From NCBI GenBank assembly GCA_965140775.1, contig OZ223471.1:2170001-2234000 (forward strand): DNA of 64,000 bases, in the 5' to 3' direction. Positions 8,205 to 17,394 of this stretch are shown one piece after another; position 1 is the first letter of the stretch, and every line of letters starts with the position of its first letter. The position numbers and the translations under genes were made by a program. The stretch is from UBA6244 sp965140775 (GTDB taxonomy: Bacteria; Bacteroidota; Bacteroidia; Bacteroidales; F082). A model generated the notes under the pieces. That model did not search any database and was not told the DNA's origin. It was given only the letters and a program-made list of their open reading frames with translations.

Positions 8205-9158
8205 CTAAATTAAAACAATTTTTAACGTTTCCAAAAACTCCTGAATGTCATGGTCGTTGGCTTTTTTGGCTTGATTCGTCAGGTGATGCAGCATCCTTTG
8301 TGTTTCATCCGGATTGATGGGATTGGTTTTCAGTATGCCCAATCCCTTAAGTCCTGTGGTTTTGGTTTCTTCGGGTGAATAACCCAGTTCGGCCAATCGT
8401 TCTCCGGGTTTCGGACCGATGAAATCAATGGGAACCCTGTGGTTCAGTTGTTTCATCATGTTGTGCGCCAGCTCCGTGATGTTGGTGGCCGCTTCGGTGC
8501 TTACAAACACCTCGTTGTGATGTCCATGCCTACATACTTCCCAAATCATGCGGGCGGCTCGTTCACCCGAAATAAACCTGCGGCTCATGTCGGGGTGTGT
8601 AATGGTAACGGGGCCTCCGGATTGAATCTGCTTTTTGAACAACAAGGTTACGGATCCCGGACTGTCGATCACATTCGCCAATCTCAGGGTGCAACATCTG
8701 GTTTTGGATGGCTCAATATGTCGGAAAACATCTTCAATCAAATATTTGCACATGCCAACTACCGAAGTGGCATTTCTGGCCAAATCCGAAGAGGTAAACA
8801 GAAGGGATTCAACTTGATAATGCTGCGCCAGGTTGATTAATTCCAGAGCGCCTTTTAAGTTGACGCGAATGGCCTCCATGGGGTGATGCTCACACGCGCC
8901 GAGTCGTGCCATGGCTGCCAGATGTATAATCTGTGTAAATTGATGTTTCCTGAATAGATTACGTATGTCCGATGGGTTGGTTAGGTCGAGTTTAACTAAT
9001 TGAATACGTGGATGGTGGAGGAAAGATAATTGTTCGGGATCTCGTGCGGCAAGCAGTAAGCGTTGGTTTGTTTCCTGTAATAATTTCTGAATCAGATACC
9101 TGGCGGTGTAGCTCGTAGCGCCGGTGATGAGTACGGTGGAGGCAATCTGTTCAGACAT
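8205..9158 (-). CDS. SDR-family NAD-dependent epimerase/dehydratase, CapD/PseB-like
   Basis: A 317-residue Rossmann-fold protein resembling the soluble UDP-sugar 4,6-dehydratase group (PseB/CapD): LITGATSYTARYL at the N-terminus, LDLTNPSDI, HLAAMARLGACE, the region LFTSSDLARNATSVVGMCK, and PMSRRFIS-like PDMSRRFIS near 190. Key positions deviate. The glycine-rich loop lacks the second and third glycines, and the TDKA motif of PseB/FlaA1 reads SDLA, so the catalytic lysine is absent. It may be a divergent dehydratase, an epimerase or an inactive relative. The start is 5 bp after the stop of the C26 peptidase-like gene, so it belongs to the unit headed by the multi-PAS kinase. A role in surface polysaccharide is inferred. 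Confidence 0.75.
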   Translation of the reverse strand: MSEQIASTVLITGATSYTARYLIQKLLQETNQRLLLAARDPEQLSFLHHPRIQLVKLDLTNPSDIRNLFRKHQFTQIIHLAAMARLGACEHHPMEAIRVNLKGALELINLAQHYQVESLLFTSSDLARNATSVVGMCKYLIEDVFRHIEPSKTRCCTLRLANVIDSPGSVTLLFKKQIQSGGPVTITHPDMSRRFISGERAARMIWEVCRHGHHNEVFVSTEAATNITELAHNMMKQLNHRVPIDFIGPKPGERLAELGYSPEETKTTGLKGLGILKTNPINPDETQRMLHHLTNQAKKANDHDIQEFLETLKIVLI

Positions 9159-9163
9159 GATGA

Positions 9164-9958
9164 TTACCTGGTTTCCGGTTGATACTTCGATGCCTCTTTC
9201 AAAAAATGTGCTGCCAGCGGGTCAGAAAAAGGATGGTGTGTCGGCATACGTTCGGGGTGCCATTGAACGGCCATAAGAAATCCCTTGCCTTCGGGGTGGA
9301 GCCATGTAACGGCTTCGGGCAGGCTGTCGGCGGCATAGGCGCAAATCATTAATGGAGGTGCCGGTTGGTCGATGGCTTGATGATGGTTGCTGGTGACCGT
9401 ATCCAGGGTAGCATGGGAAATGGCGGTTAGTGCGGATGGGTTGACGGCTTCCACCACGTGAAAGCAATTCATCCAATCGTCCTGACGGTGCACTACGGTC
9501 GTATCGAAATCACCGGGAATGTCGATGATTAAGCTCCCGCCAAGGGCTACATTGAGTATTTGTTCGCCTCTGCAAATGCCCATTACAGGCATGTTGTGGT
9601 TTAACGCAAAAGCAATCATGGCCATTTCCAGACTGTCGCGGTATCGGTCGAATCCGCCGCAGCGAAGGGTGTCGCTTTCCTTGTTGTAGAAGGCTGGATA
9701 GACGTCTTCGCCACCTGTCAGCAACAAACCGTTACAAGTTGCAAGCACTTGTGTGGCCGAATCGATGGACATTCCGTAAAGGTTGATTGTATGCAGGTTG
9801 TTGTTGTTTCGTAGTAGCCATTGGGTGTAGTTCGGGGTTTCCTTGCTGATGGCAATGGTTGTTTTTTGGTTTGATTTGGCCTGACAACCTCCGAGGAGTA
9901 TTCCTATGGCCAACAACAGAACAGATATTGATAAATATTTGAGATTCAATGTTTTCAT
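9164..9958 (-). CDS. Gamma-glutamyl-gamma-aminobutyrate hydrolase-like lipoprotein (peptidase C26)
   Basis: A 264-residue class I glutamine-amidotransferase-like hydrolase of the PuuD/C26 type. The start at 9958 gives a lipoprotein signal (LLLAIGILLGGC, Cys about 25); a longer frame to 10012 would bury it. The nucleophile elbow reads VMGICRGEQILN, and the catalytic His and Glu lie in MAVQWHPE near the C-terminus, with the family motif HHQAID just before. LLTGGEDVYPAFY is also typical. All triad residues are present, so it is probably active on gamma-glutamyl compounds or peptides outside the cytoplasm. It lies 7 bp after the kinase stop and 5 bp before the SDR. Substrate unknown. Confidence 0.88.
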   Translation of the reverse strand: MKTLNLKYLSISVLLLAIGILLGGCQAKSNQKTTIAISKETPNYTQWLLRNNNNLHTINLYGMSIDSATQVLATCNGLLLTGGEDVYPAFYNKESDTLRCGGFDRYRDSLEMAMIAFALNHNMPVMGICRGEQILNVALGGSLIIDIPGDFDTTVVHRQDDWMNCFHVVEAVNPSALTAISHATLDTVTSNHHQAIDQPAPPLMICAYAADSLPEAVTWLHPEGKGFLMAVQWHPERMPTHHPFSDPLAAHFLKEASKYQPETR

Positions 9959-9965
9959 ATAAATG

Positions 9966-12900
9966 CTATTTGGCGTTAAAAAGAATCTCCGAAAGGGTGT
10001 TAAGTAATTCATTTTCCTTTATGGGTTTTGTAAGGTAGGCCTTACATCCTATGCGCAATGCCCGATTTTTTTCTTCTGAGAAGGCGTAGGCCGTTTGTGC
10101 AATAATCAGTTGGTCGGGTTTTGATTTCAGAATAACTTTTGTGGCATCCAAACCATTGGTTCCCGGCATTTTAATGTCCATAAGAATGACATCATATTTT
10201 TGGTTCATGGCCATTTGTATGGCTTCTTGTCCATCTTTGGCCCAATCAATGCCAGCTACCCGGTCTTCAAGTAAAGCCACGAGGTATTCAAAATTCGACT
10301 CCTCATCCTCGGCGATCAAGATACGACATTTTTCCAATAGAGAGAGGTTGGGGGCGAAATCCATTTTTATTTGTCGCGACAAGGGAGCTTCAATCAGCGG
10401 GACACAGAAATTGAATTGCGATCCGACTCCTTTTTCGGAAATAACCGATATTTTTCCCTTCATGAGTTCCACCAATTCTTTTACTATGCTGAGACCGAGT
10501 CCTGAACCACGTATGTTGGAACGTTCCACTTCTTGTCCCCGGAAAAAACGGCCAAAAATTTGTTTCAGCTCTTCTTTTTGGATGCCGATGCCGGTATCTT
10601 TTACAAAAAACTTCAGTTTTTTTCCGTCAATGGTACTGCCAATGGTTATTCTACCCTCGTTGGTGTATTTAAACGAGTTGGAAACCAGGTTGGTAAGGAT
10701 TTGGCGGATTTTGTCGTAATCGGCTTTCACCCGCATATCCAGCAAATCAGACGAATTCTGAATTTCGAGTACAATTCCTTTTTGATATTTGGGCAAATCG
10801 AATGACTGTGCCACATCATTAAGGAGGTCGTAAACAGTAAACTCTTTCTCTTTCAGAGGAATGAGTCCTGTTTGCAGGCGCGAATAGAGGATGATGTCAT
10901 CTATCAGACTGAGTAACTGCTGAGCGCTATTGGTGATGATCTGGGTATATCGGCCAATATTTTTGGTGTCGGGATGTTGGGTGAGCAATTGCGAAAATCC
11001 GATGATGGAGTTCATCGGGGTCCTGATTTCGTGACTCATGTTGGCCAAAAAGGCGGTTTTTAGTTGGTTGCTTTGTTCGGCGAGCTCTTTGGCAACTTTG
11101 AGTTCCACATTGATTTTATTAATTTCCTCTACCCGTTCCTGTAGGGTTTGATTCAAAACCAGGTATTCCTCATTTTGAATGGCAATTTCTTCATTTTTGA
11201 GTTGGAGTTGGGCTTCATGTTCTCTTTGATAGGTGATGTCGTAGTTGATGCCAATGATTTTTTCATGACCACTGTTCTCATCAAAGGTGGTGAGTGCGAA
11301 GGCTTTAATGTTTTTTACCGAGCCACTGCCTGTGGTGATGGTAAATTCGGTGTCGAAGTCTTTTTCGCCCTGAATGGCCAGTTGAAGTTCCTTTTCAACC
11401 CGCTCCAATTCCAGGGGATTCAAACTTCGTGACCAGACTTCATACACTCCCTGAAATTGATCGGGAGCAATTTCGTACAATTCGAACATGGGATCGTCCC
11501 AAAAGAGCTCATGGGTTGTTAAGTCGAGTTCCCAGGTGCCGATTCCCCCCGACTTCACTGCCAATTGCAGCCGGGTTTGACTGGACATAATGCTTTGCTG
11601 GTTCTCTTTTTGTTGTGTAACGTCTTCATAAACAAGTACGATCTCGTTATTGGGCAAACGATATATTTGAAATTCATACCAATTTTTAAAGTTTTCGTCC
11701 ACATAAAGTTTGGCAGGAAAAAAGTCGGGTTCGCCTGTTTTCCATACCTTTTGGAGTACCGGCACCAAACCGTACGAATCGATGGCAGGTCGTATATCTG
11801 TAAGGGTGAAACCAATGGTTTCTTCCCTCGTTTTGCCCAACATTTTCAGTGCAGCTTTATTGATATTTTGAATTTGGTAATCCGCACCCTTTTCACCCTG
11901 ATTATTCACTTTGTAAATGGCCACACCGCTGTTGATGGTTTGGTACAGTTCGCGGAATCGGCTTTCACTTTCTTTAAGGGTGGCTTCAAAGTTTTTATAG
12001 GCAGTGATGTCCATCACCATGCCAATGAAGAAGTCGATTTGTCCCTCATGATTCCGGCGGGCTGCAATGGCCACATCCACCCAAATGATTTCACCAGTTT
12101 TTTTCAGGTATCTTTTTTCGTATCTGCTGGTTTCCGATTTGCCGGATATAATTTCTTTCAGGCACTGAATCTCCCTGAGTCGGTCGTCGGGATGGGTGAT
12201 TTCTAAAAAATTTTTACCTATAAGTTCGGCCTTTGAATAGCCCACCAACGTCAATAACTCCTCGTTCACGTCAATAGCCAGACCCTCAACTGTGGTAATG
12301 GCAATGCCAATGTTGGCAAAATCGAATACACTTTTGAATTTATCTTCGCTTTCGCGAAGTTCTTGTTCCGACCTTTTACGCTCGCTCAAATCACGAATGA
12401 GGGTGATGCGCATGTTTTTCCCATCGTATTCCAGGTTGTTACCCTCTATTTCGATGGGGATGTAATCCCCCTTTTTGTTTTTGGCCATTACCTCGTAGGG
12501 CTTGGTGTATTCCGTATGGATGTTGTGGCGCGTATGCACTTGATATTCAGGTGATATGATGGCCTCTACCACATCCATTCCCTGTAGTTCTGCCAGTCGG
12601 TAACCAAACAGTTTCTCGAAGGCATGGTTAAAATCGTGCACAATTCCTGAATGGTGAATTAAAATACACTCAGAGGCAGTTTCTGCCAGAAGTTTATATC
12701 GTTTTTCTTTATCTTTCACCTCCTTTTTCGCCATTTCTTTTTCCAGAAAAATATTGATCTGGCTAACGAAGGCTTCAATCATTTCAACATTAAGCTGCTC
12801 ACATTGTTGAGAACACAGAATGGTGATATTACCCAATTGATGTTGGTGGTGTTGGAAGTTGATGGTGTAAATGTTTTGAAGCGAAAGCAATTTTTGAATG

Positions 12901-14879
12901 AACTCGCCTGTCTTCGGGGAGATGAGTCCGTTGGTGAGCATGGATATATCATTGGGGAGGGGCGACAATTTACCAATATTCAGGTTTAGGAAAAATTCAT
13001 CGGAGATGCTGCCTTGAAGTTTGTTGGGGTGAAATCCCAGCATGGAGGTAATCTTCTGAATTTTTTTGCCCAGGCCTTCCATCGCTTTTAGGTGCCATTG
13101 TTTGCTTATGTTGTTGAAGGAGGACACGGTAATATATCCTTGTTTACCAATGATTTCGTAAACTTTAGCGGCAGCATAAGTCAAAATTTCGTCCATTGAA
13201 TTTAAGGCAGCCAATTCCATTGCCGAATGTGCCAGGGTACGAAAACGTGTTTCACTTTCGCTTAATTTCAACAAAGCTTGTTTTCGTTCAGTAATTTCGA
13301 TCACAGAAACCAAAATGGCAGGTTTGTCATGAAAAGTGATGGCCGTGGCCGACATGTCCACCCATTTTTCTTCGCCGGAGCGCGACAAAATTTTAAACTC
13401 GTACCGGCTGATGGGATTTTGTCCAATTTGTCTTTTTTGTCCTCGTTCCTTGACCAGATTTTTGTGGTCAGGATGTATAAATTCCCAAAACTTTTTGCCC
13501 AAAAGTTCCCCTTCGTCATAGCCGGTAATATGGCTGGCAGCCAGATTGGCATAAACCCACACATTGTTTTGATAGACCAGAATGGCCGTGGGTGTGGTTT
13601 GTGCCAGACTTCTGAATTTCTCCTCGCTTTCGCGAAGGGCCTTGTCGGCAGCAATCTTTTCCGAAATATCGCGTATGGATACAATGCGCGTTTTTTCTCC
13701 ATCCATCACAAAATCACGCCCTTCCACCTCTGCATGAAAGGGTGTACCGTCCTTCTTTATACCTACAATATGATAGGGTTTGGCATGGGGTCTGGCGATA
13801 TTTTTTGTCACCTTTTCCAAATCCCTTTTAAACGTCACTTTTTCAAAGAGGTTCTGTCCGATGGCTTCATCATGTGTATATCCGGTAAGCTTCTCGAAAG
13901 CCTTGTTTACATCCAAAATAATGCCCGCCCGATGAATCACCATGGCTTCGAATGATAAATCAGCCAATAACTTATTGCGTTTTTCGCTTTCTGCCAACGC
14001 CTTTTCAGTGGTTTTGTATTCGGTAATGTCGCGAAAAATGGTGGCAAAATATCCCGGTTGCGGACAATAGGCAGAAATGGTGAAGTATTTCTTCAGGGAT
14101 TTGGAATAAAGGCTGTCGTAGTAAATACTTTCTCCGCTTAGCGCTACTTTTCCGTAGAGCTCAATAAAATTTAGGGGTTCACTTTTAATGCCGGTAAAAA
14201 TTTCGCTCACCGGCCGGCCAAGGACATCCTTGTTTTTCAATCCTGTTATTTTTTCAAATTCTTTGTTTACTTCCCTAAACAGGTAGTCGATGGCTTTGCC
14301 CTCGCGGTTTATCACGATTTGGTGCAGGGCAAATGCACTGTTCATGTTGTTGAATAAGTCGCGGTATTTTTTTTCGCTTGTTTGAAGGATTTCCTGCTGA
14401 ATGATGCGTTCAGTAAGATTCCGGACCACACTAATTATGGCTTTCTTTCCATTAAATTCAATGTCTTGTGAATTGACTTCTACAGGAATGGGCAAGCCCG
14501 ACTTGCTAAAATGATAATCGGCAAAAACCAGATTTCCTTGTGTGTTGATTTCTGCTATTCTCGAGGCAATTTTATCCGTTGACTTCACGATATCTGCCAC
14601 ACTTAATGCCAGCAGTTCGTCGCGCGAATATTCAAGAATGTTGCAGGCAGATTGATTCACGAGCAGAAACCGGCCTTTCAGATCATGAATAAATACTGCA
14701 TCTGTAATGGAATCGAAGGTGGTTTGGTACAAACGAATGTCCTTTTCAGGTTCGTTTTTTTGGATCAGCTCATCAATGAGTTTTTTGTTCGTCGTTTCCA
14801 ATTCGGCAATGCGTGCTCGAAATTGTTGAATGAGCTCCTTGCCGGAATTTGCTATGGGGTCTGAGGTATGATCCATCAT
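9966..14879 (-). CDS. Hybrid sensor histidine kinase with eight PAS domains
   Basis: A soluble-looking hybrid kinase of about 1637 residues with no obvious membrane helix. Order: short coiled coil, four PAS domains (first opening FDSITDAVFIHDLKG), a GAF-like segment (about 550-700), four more PAS domains, a coiled coil, HisKA with the phosphoacceptor His in NMSHEIRTPMNSIIGFS (near 1282), HATPase_c with DTGIGI and GSGLGLS motifs, and a receiver with the phosphoacceptor Asp in VILMDIKMP (near 1568). No DNA-binding domain is present, so output is probably by phosphotransfer. The ATG at 14879 (MMDHTS) is preferred; an ATG at 14897 adds six residues. It heads a tight operon with the C26-like lipoprotein and the SDR. 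Signal unknown. Confidence 0.92.
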   Translation of the reverse strand: MMDHTSDPIANSGKELIQQFRARIAELETTNKKLIDELIQKNEPEKDIRLYQTTFDSITDAVFIHDLKGRFLLVNQSACNILEYSRDELLALSVADIVKSTDKIASRIAEINTQGNLVFADYHFSKSGLPIPVEVNSQDIEFNGKKAIISVVRNLTERIIQQEILQTSEKKYRDLFNNMNSAFALHQIVINREGKAIDYLFREVNKEFEKITGLKNKDVLGRPVSEIFTGIKSEPLNFIELYGKVALSGESIYYDSLYSKSLKKYFTISAYCPQPGYFATIFRDITEYKTTEKALAESEKRNKLLADLSFEAMVIHRAGIILDVNKAFEKLTGYTHDEAIGQNLFEKVTFKRDLEKVTKNIARPHAKPYHIVGIKKDGTPFHAEVEGRDFVMDGEKTRIVSIRDISEKIAADKALRESEEKFRSLAQTTPTAILVYQNNVWVYANLAASHITGYDEGELLGKKFWEFIHPDHKNLVKERGQKRQIGQNPISRYEFKILSRSGEEKWVDMSATAITFHDKPAILVSVIEITERKQALLKLSESETRFRTLAHSAMELAALNSMDEILTYAAAKVYEIIGKQGYITVSSFNNISKQWHLKAMEGLGKKIQKITSMLGFHPNKLQGSISDEFFLNLNIGKLSPLPNDISMLTNGLISPKTGEFIQKLLSLQNIYTINFQHHQHQLGNITILCSQQCEQLNVEMIEAFVSQINIFLEKEMAKKEVKDKEKRYKLLAETASECILIHHSGIVHDFNHAFEKLFGYRLAELQGMDVVEAIISPEYQVHTRHNIHTEYTKPYEVMAKNKKGDYIPIEIEGNNLEYDGKNMRITLIRDLSERKRSEQELRESEDKFKSVFDFANIGIAITTVEGLAIDVNEELLTLVGYSKAELIGKNFLEITHPDDRLREIQCLKEIISGKSETSRYEKRYLKKTGEIIWVDVAIAARRNHEGQIDFFIGMVMDITAYKNFEATLKESESRFRELYQTINSGVAIYKVNNQGEKGADYQIQNINKAALKMLGKTREETIGFTLTDIRPAIDSYGLVPVLQKVWKTGEPDFFPAKLYVDENFKNWYEFQIYRLPNNEIVLVYEDVTQQKENQQSIMSSQTRLQLAVKSGGIGTWELDLTTHELFWDDPMFELYEIAPDQFQGVYEVWSRSLNPLELERVEKELQLAIQGEKDFDTEFTITTGSGSVKNIKAFALTTFDENSGHEKIIGINYDITYQREHEAQLQLKNEEIAIQNEEYLVLNQTLQERVEEINKINVELKVAKELAEQSNQLKTAFLANMSHEIRTPMNSIIGFSQLLTQHPDTKNIGRYTQIITNSAQQLLSLIDDIILYSRLQTGLIPLKEKEFTVYDLLNDVAQSFDLPKYQKGIVLEIQNSSDLLDMRVKADYDKIRQILTNLVSNSFKYTNEGRITIGSTIDGKKLKFFVKDTGIGIQKEELKQIFGRFFRGQEVERSNIRGSGLGLSIVKELVELMKGKISVISEKGVGSQFNFCVPLIEAPLSRQIKMDFAPNLSLLEKCRILIAEDEESNFEYLVALLEDRVAGIDWAKDGQEAIQMAMNQKYDVILMDIKMPGTNGLDATKVILKSKPDQLIIAQTAYAFSEEKNRALRIGCKAYLTKPIKENELLNTLSEILFNAK

Positions 14880-15140
14880 ACAAAAATTGATTATCATTAA
14901 TAATTACCAACACAACTTTTGTTAGCTGGATATTTCAATAGGTAATTCATCTGGTTGGTTCGATAAGTGGGCATTTCCATGTGTGTTTTTGTAAGAATTT
15001 GGTCTTTCAAAAGCAATGGTGTGTAAAAATAGCAAAATATTTCAAAATTTCAACCGGAATCGGAAGATATGATAAACAATAAACCCGATAATTGGATTTC
15101 GAAAGGGCTTAAGCAACCCCTCGCACATGGAGGAATTAAA

Positions 15141-15148
15141 TAACTTTG
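15141..15148 (+). promoter_or_regulatory. Bacteroidota -7 promoter box TAACTTTG
   Basis: TAnnTTTG box ending 4 bp before the ATG at 15153. Transcription would start at about that ATG, so translation is either nearly leaderless or begins at the ATG at 15171. The rest of the 270-bp divergent spacer (14880-15140) shows no riboswitch or repeat that I can recognise. Confidence 0.5.
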
Positions 15149-15152
15149 CCAC

Positions 15153-16301
15153 ATGAAAAAAGTGAAGGGTATGCAAACTGTTGGCTGGATATGGAGTGTG
15201 GTATTGATTTTCCTTACCTCATGCCATTTAACTCCAACCCAAATCAACCGGTCTGCCAACATGGATGGAGGCGACGCTTTGGTTCAATACGCGGAGGGCT
15301 TTAAAATTACCGATCAGGGAAACGGACGGTTGTTGGTACAAGTTTTTCATCCTGATCAAAGAGAAAAAACCTTGTTTAGTTGCCTGATTCTTCCAAAAGA
15401 GGACACCGCGGCCTACCCCGACCAGGAATTGGTGGTGAGAAGCCCCATGGACAGCATTGCGGTATTTTCGGCTACCCAACTCAACGGACTGGCTTTGTTG
15501 GGTATGTTGGACAGGGTAGTGGGCGTGTCTGAATCCACTTATATCACCAATGCCTTAATAAAACAGCGGTTGGCCGAAGGCAAAACCTTTGAGCTGGGCA
15601 ACAACGGCGTTTTTTTTGTGGAGCGTACCCTGGCTTTACGGCCTCAGGCCATTTTTTACTCACCCTATCAGGTAAATCAGGCCCATCCTTTGGCTGCCAC
15701 TCAGCAGGTGATGATTCCGTTTCTTGATTTCATGGAAACCAACCCGCTGGGACGTGCCGAGTGGATTAAATTTACTGCGGCTTTTACCGGAAACTTACCC
15801 AAAGCAGACAGCCTTTTTCAAACAATTGTCGCTTCCTACGACAGTCTTAAAACGTTGGCTGCCAAAGTAAAGAACAAGCCAACCGTGATGTCAGATAAAT
15901 ATTTTGCCGATCAATGGTATGTGCCCGGAGGCCAAAGTTATATGGCGGTGATGCTGTCCGATGCCGGAGGCGATTATATTTGGAAAAACGACACCCACCG
16001 GGCGAGTTTCCCGCTGGATTTGGAAACTGTGCTTAAACAAGCCTCAAAGGCAGATTTTTGGCGGATTGTGGGAGCTTACGACGGCGCCCCCACCTACGAA
16101 CAGCTGGCTTCCGAGAATGAGTTGTACACGCACTTTGATGCCTTCAAAAACCGAAAGGTGTTGTTTTGTGATTCGCGCAAAACAGGCTATTTTGAACGAG
16201 GTGCGCTACAACCCCAGGTGCAATTGGCGGACCTGATTTTTGCCTTTCATCCGGAGTTGTTTCCCGGTTATACTCCTGTTTATTACCAAATAATTCCATA
16301 A
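15153..16301 (+). CDS. ABC importer substrate-binding lipoprotein (iron/cobalamin type)
   Basis: A 382-residue periplasmic binding protein of the BtuF/FhuD (TroA-like, helical backbone) class. Lipoprotein signal ends FLTSC (Cys about 25). Characteristic segments are LNGLALLGMLDRVVGVSE near 110-130, PQAIFYSPYQV, an AEWIKFTAAF helix, and a C-terminal lobe with WYVPGGQSYMAVMLSDAGGDY and TYEQLASENELY. The ligand cannot be read from sequence; iron chelate, haem or cobamide are the family options. The permease starts 55 bp downstream and the ATPase follows, giving a complete importer. No TonB-dependent receptor is present in the window. Start could also be the ATG at 15171, which keeps the signal. 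Confidence 0.88.
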   Translation: MKKVKGMQTVGWIWSVVLIFLTSCHLTPTQINRSANMDGGDALVQYAEGFKITDQGNGRLLVQVFHPDQREKTLFSCLILPKEDTAAYPDQELVVRSPMDSIAVFSATQLNGLALLGMLDRVVGVSESTYITNALIKQRLAEGKTFELGNNGVFFVERTLALRPQAIFYSPYQVNQAHPLAATQQVMIPFLDFMETNPLGRAEWIKFTAAFTGNLPKADSLFQTIVASYDSLKTLAAKVKNKPTVMSDKYFADQWYVPGGQSYMAVMLSDAGGDYIWKNDTHRASFPLDLETVLKQASKADFWRIVGAYDGAPTYEQLASENELYTHFDAFKNRKVLFCDSRKTGYFERGALQPQVQLADLIFAFHPELFPGYTPVYYQIIP

Positions 16302-16342
16302 AACTTGTACAAACGATTTCGGTTGCGCGTGTTCAAAAGCTG

Positions 16343-16350
16343 TATTTTTG
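16343..16350 (+). promoter_or_regulatory. Bacteroidota -7 promoter box TATTTTTG
   Basis: TAnnTTTG box 6 bp before the ATG at 16357. It suggests an internal promoter for the permease-ATPase-amidohydrolase genes and argues against the upstream TTG at 16348, which lies inside the box. Confidence 0.45.
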
Positions 16351-16356
16351 GCCTTC

Positions 16357-17394
16357 ATGACCACCTACGGAAATAGAATTGTCTGGATGATTCCGGCTGC
16401 CTTCCTCATTGTGCTGCTATTTGCGGCCAATCTGTGGTATGGCTCTGTTTCGCTGGATTGGTCGGAGGTGTGGCGCATTGTTACAGGTCAATCCGCACAA
16501 CAATCGGTTTCACAGGTTATCGTGCTGCAATACCGACTTCCTCAGGCTTTTACGGCCATGGCAGTGGGGGTAGCATTAAGTGTGGCGGGGTTGTTGCTTC
16601 AAACGGCGTTTGGAAATCCATTGGCCGGACCTTCGGTGTTGGGAATTAGTTCGGGAGCCAGTTTTGGCGTGGCCCTGGTATTACTTTTCGGTGGTGCCAC
16701 CGGCATTCAGCTTTTTAGCCAGGAATGGCTTTACCGCGATGTGCTCATGGTGGCTGCGGCTTTTGGTGGTGCTTTGGTGGTATTGTCCATCATTGTATTT
16801 GTATCGTCCCGCATCGGACATGCCGTTACGGTGCTCATCATCGGCATCATGATTGGGTATTTGGTGAGTGCCGCCGTGGGAACCATGCAGTTTTACAGCA
16901 ATTCGCAGGATTTACAAGCCTATGTACTCTGGGGTTTGGGAAGCTTTTCCAAAACCGGTCTCGGTCAGTCCATTGGGCTATTGGCGGGTGTTTTGTTCAC
17001 TGTTGCCATGGTTTTTTTCTATTTGAAACCACTCAATGCATTGCTATTGGGCGAAAGCTATGCGCGAAGTTCCGGTTTTAATACCCGAAAAATCAACCGT
17101 TCCATCATTTTTATTTCAGGAGTACTTATTGCCCTGGGGACAGCTTTTACCGGACCCATCGCTTTTATAGGTCTGGCAGTGCCACATCTGGCACGCACTT
17201 TTTTTCAAACTTCCAATCATAGGATTTTGATTCCGGCGGTAATCCTCATAGGTGCTGCACTCAGTTTGTTTTGTAATTTGGTGGCACGGATGCCCGGATG
17301 GGATTCGTCGTTGCCCATCAACGCGGTGACTTCAGTAATTGGAGCCCCCATCGTTATATGGGTTATTGTGAAAGGGAGGTCGTATGGAAAATAA
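16357..17394 (+). CDS. FecCD-family ABC transporter permease
   Basis: A permease of about 345 residues of the BtuC/FecCD family, the membrane channel of iron-siderophore and vitamin B12 importers. It has about ten hydrophobic helices and family motifs: LQYRLPQAFTAMAVGVALSVAG near 50-70, the GNPLAGPSVLGISSGA loop near 90-105, and AFTGPIAFIGLAVPHLAR near 260-280. The start is the ATG at 16357. The end overlaps the ATPase start by 11 bp, which shows translational coupling. It would pair with the lipoprotein at 15153 and the ATPase at 17384. Confidence 0.93.
   Translation: MTTYGNRIVWMIPAAFLIVLLFAANLWYGSVSLDWSEVWRIVTGQSAQQSVSQVIVLQYRLPQAFTAMAVGVALSVAGLLLQTAFGNPLAGPSVLGISSGASFGVALVLLFGGATGIQLFSQEWLYRDVLMVAAAFGGALVVLSIIVFVSSRIGHAVTVLIIGIMIGYLVSAAVGTMQFYSNSQDLQAYVLWGLGSFSKTGLGQSIGLLAGVLFTVAMVFFYLKPLNALLLGESYARSSGFNTRKINRSIIFISGVLIALGTAFTGPIAFIGLAVPHLARTFFQTSNHRILIPAVILIGAALSLFCNLVARMPGWDSSLPINAVTSVIGAPIVIWVIVKGRSYGK

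Noticed and set aside
14880..15152. Cobalamin or other riboswitch before the ABC importer
   Set aside because: No B12-box-like sequence or suitable structure is visible, and the promoter box lies almost at the start codon, leaving no leader.
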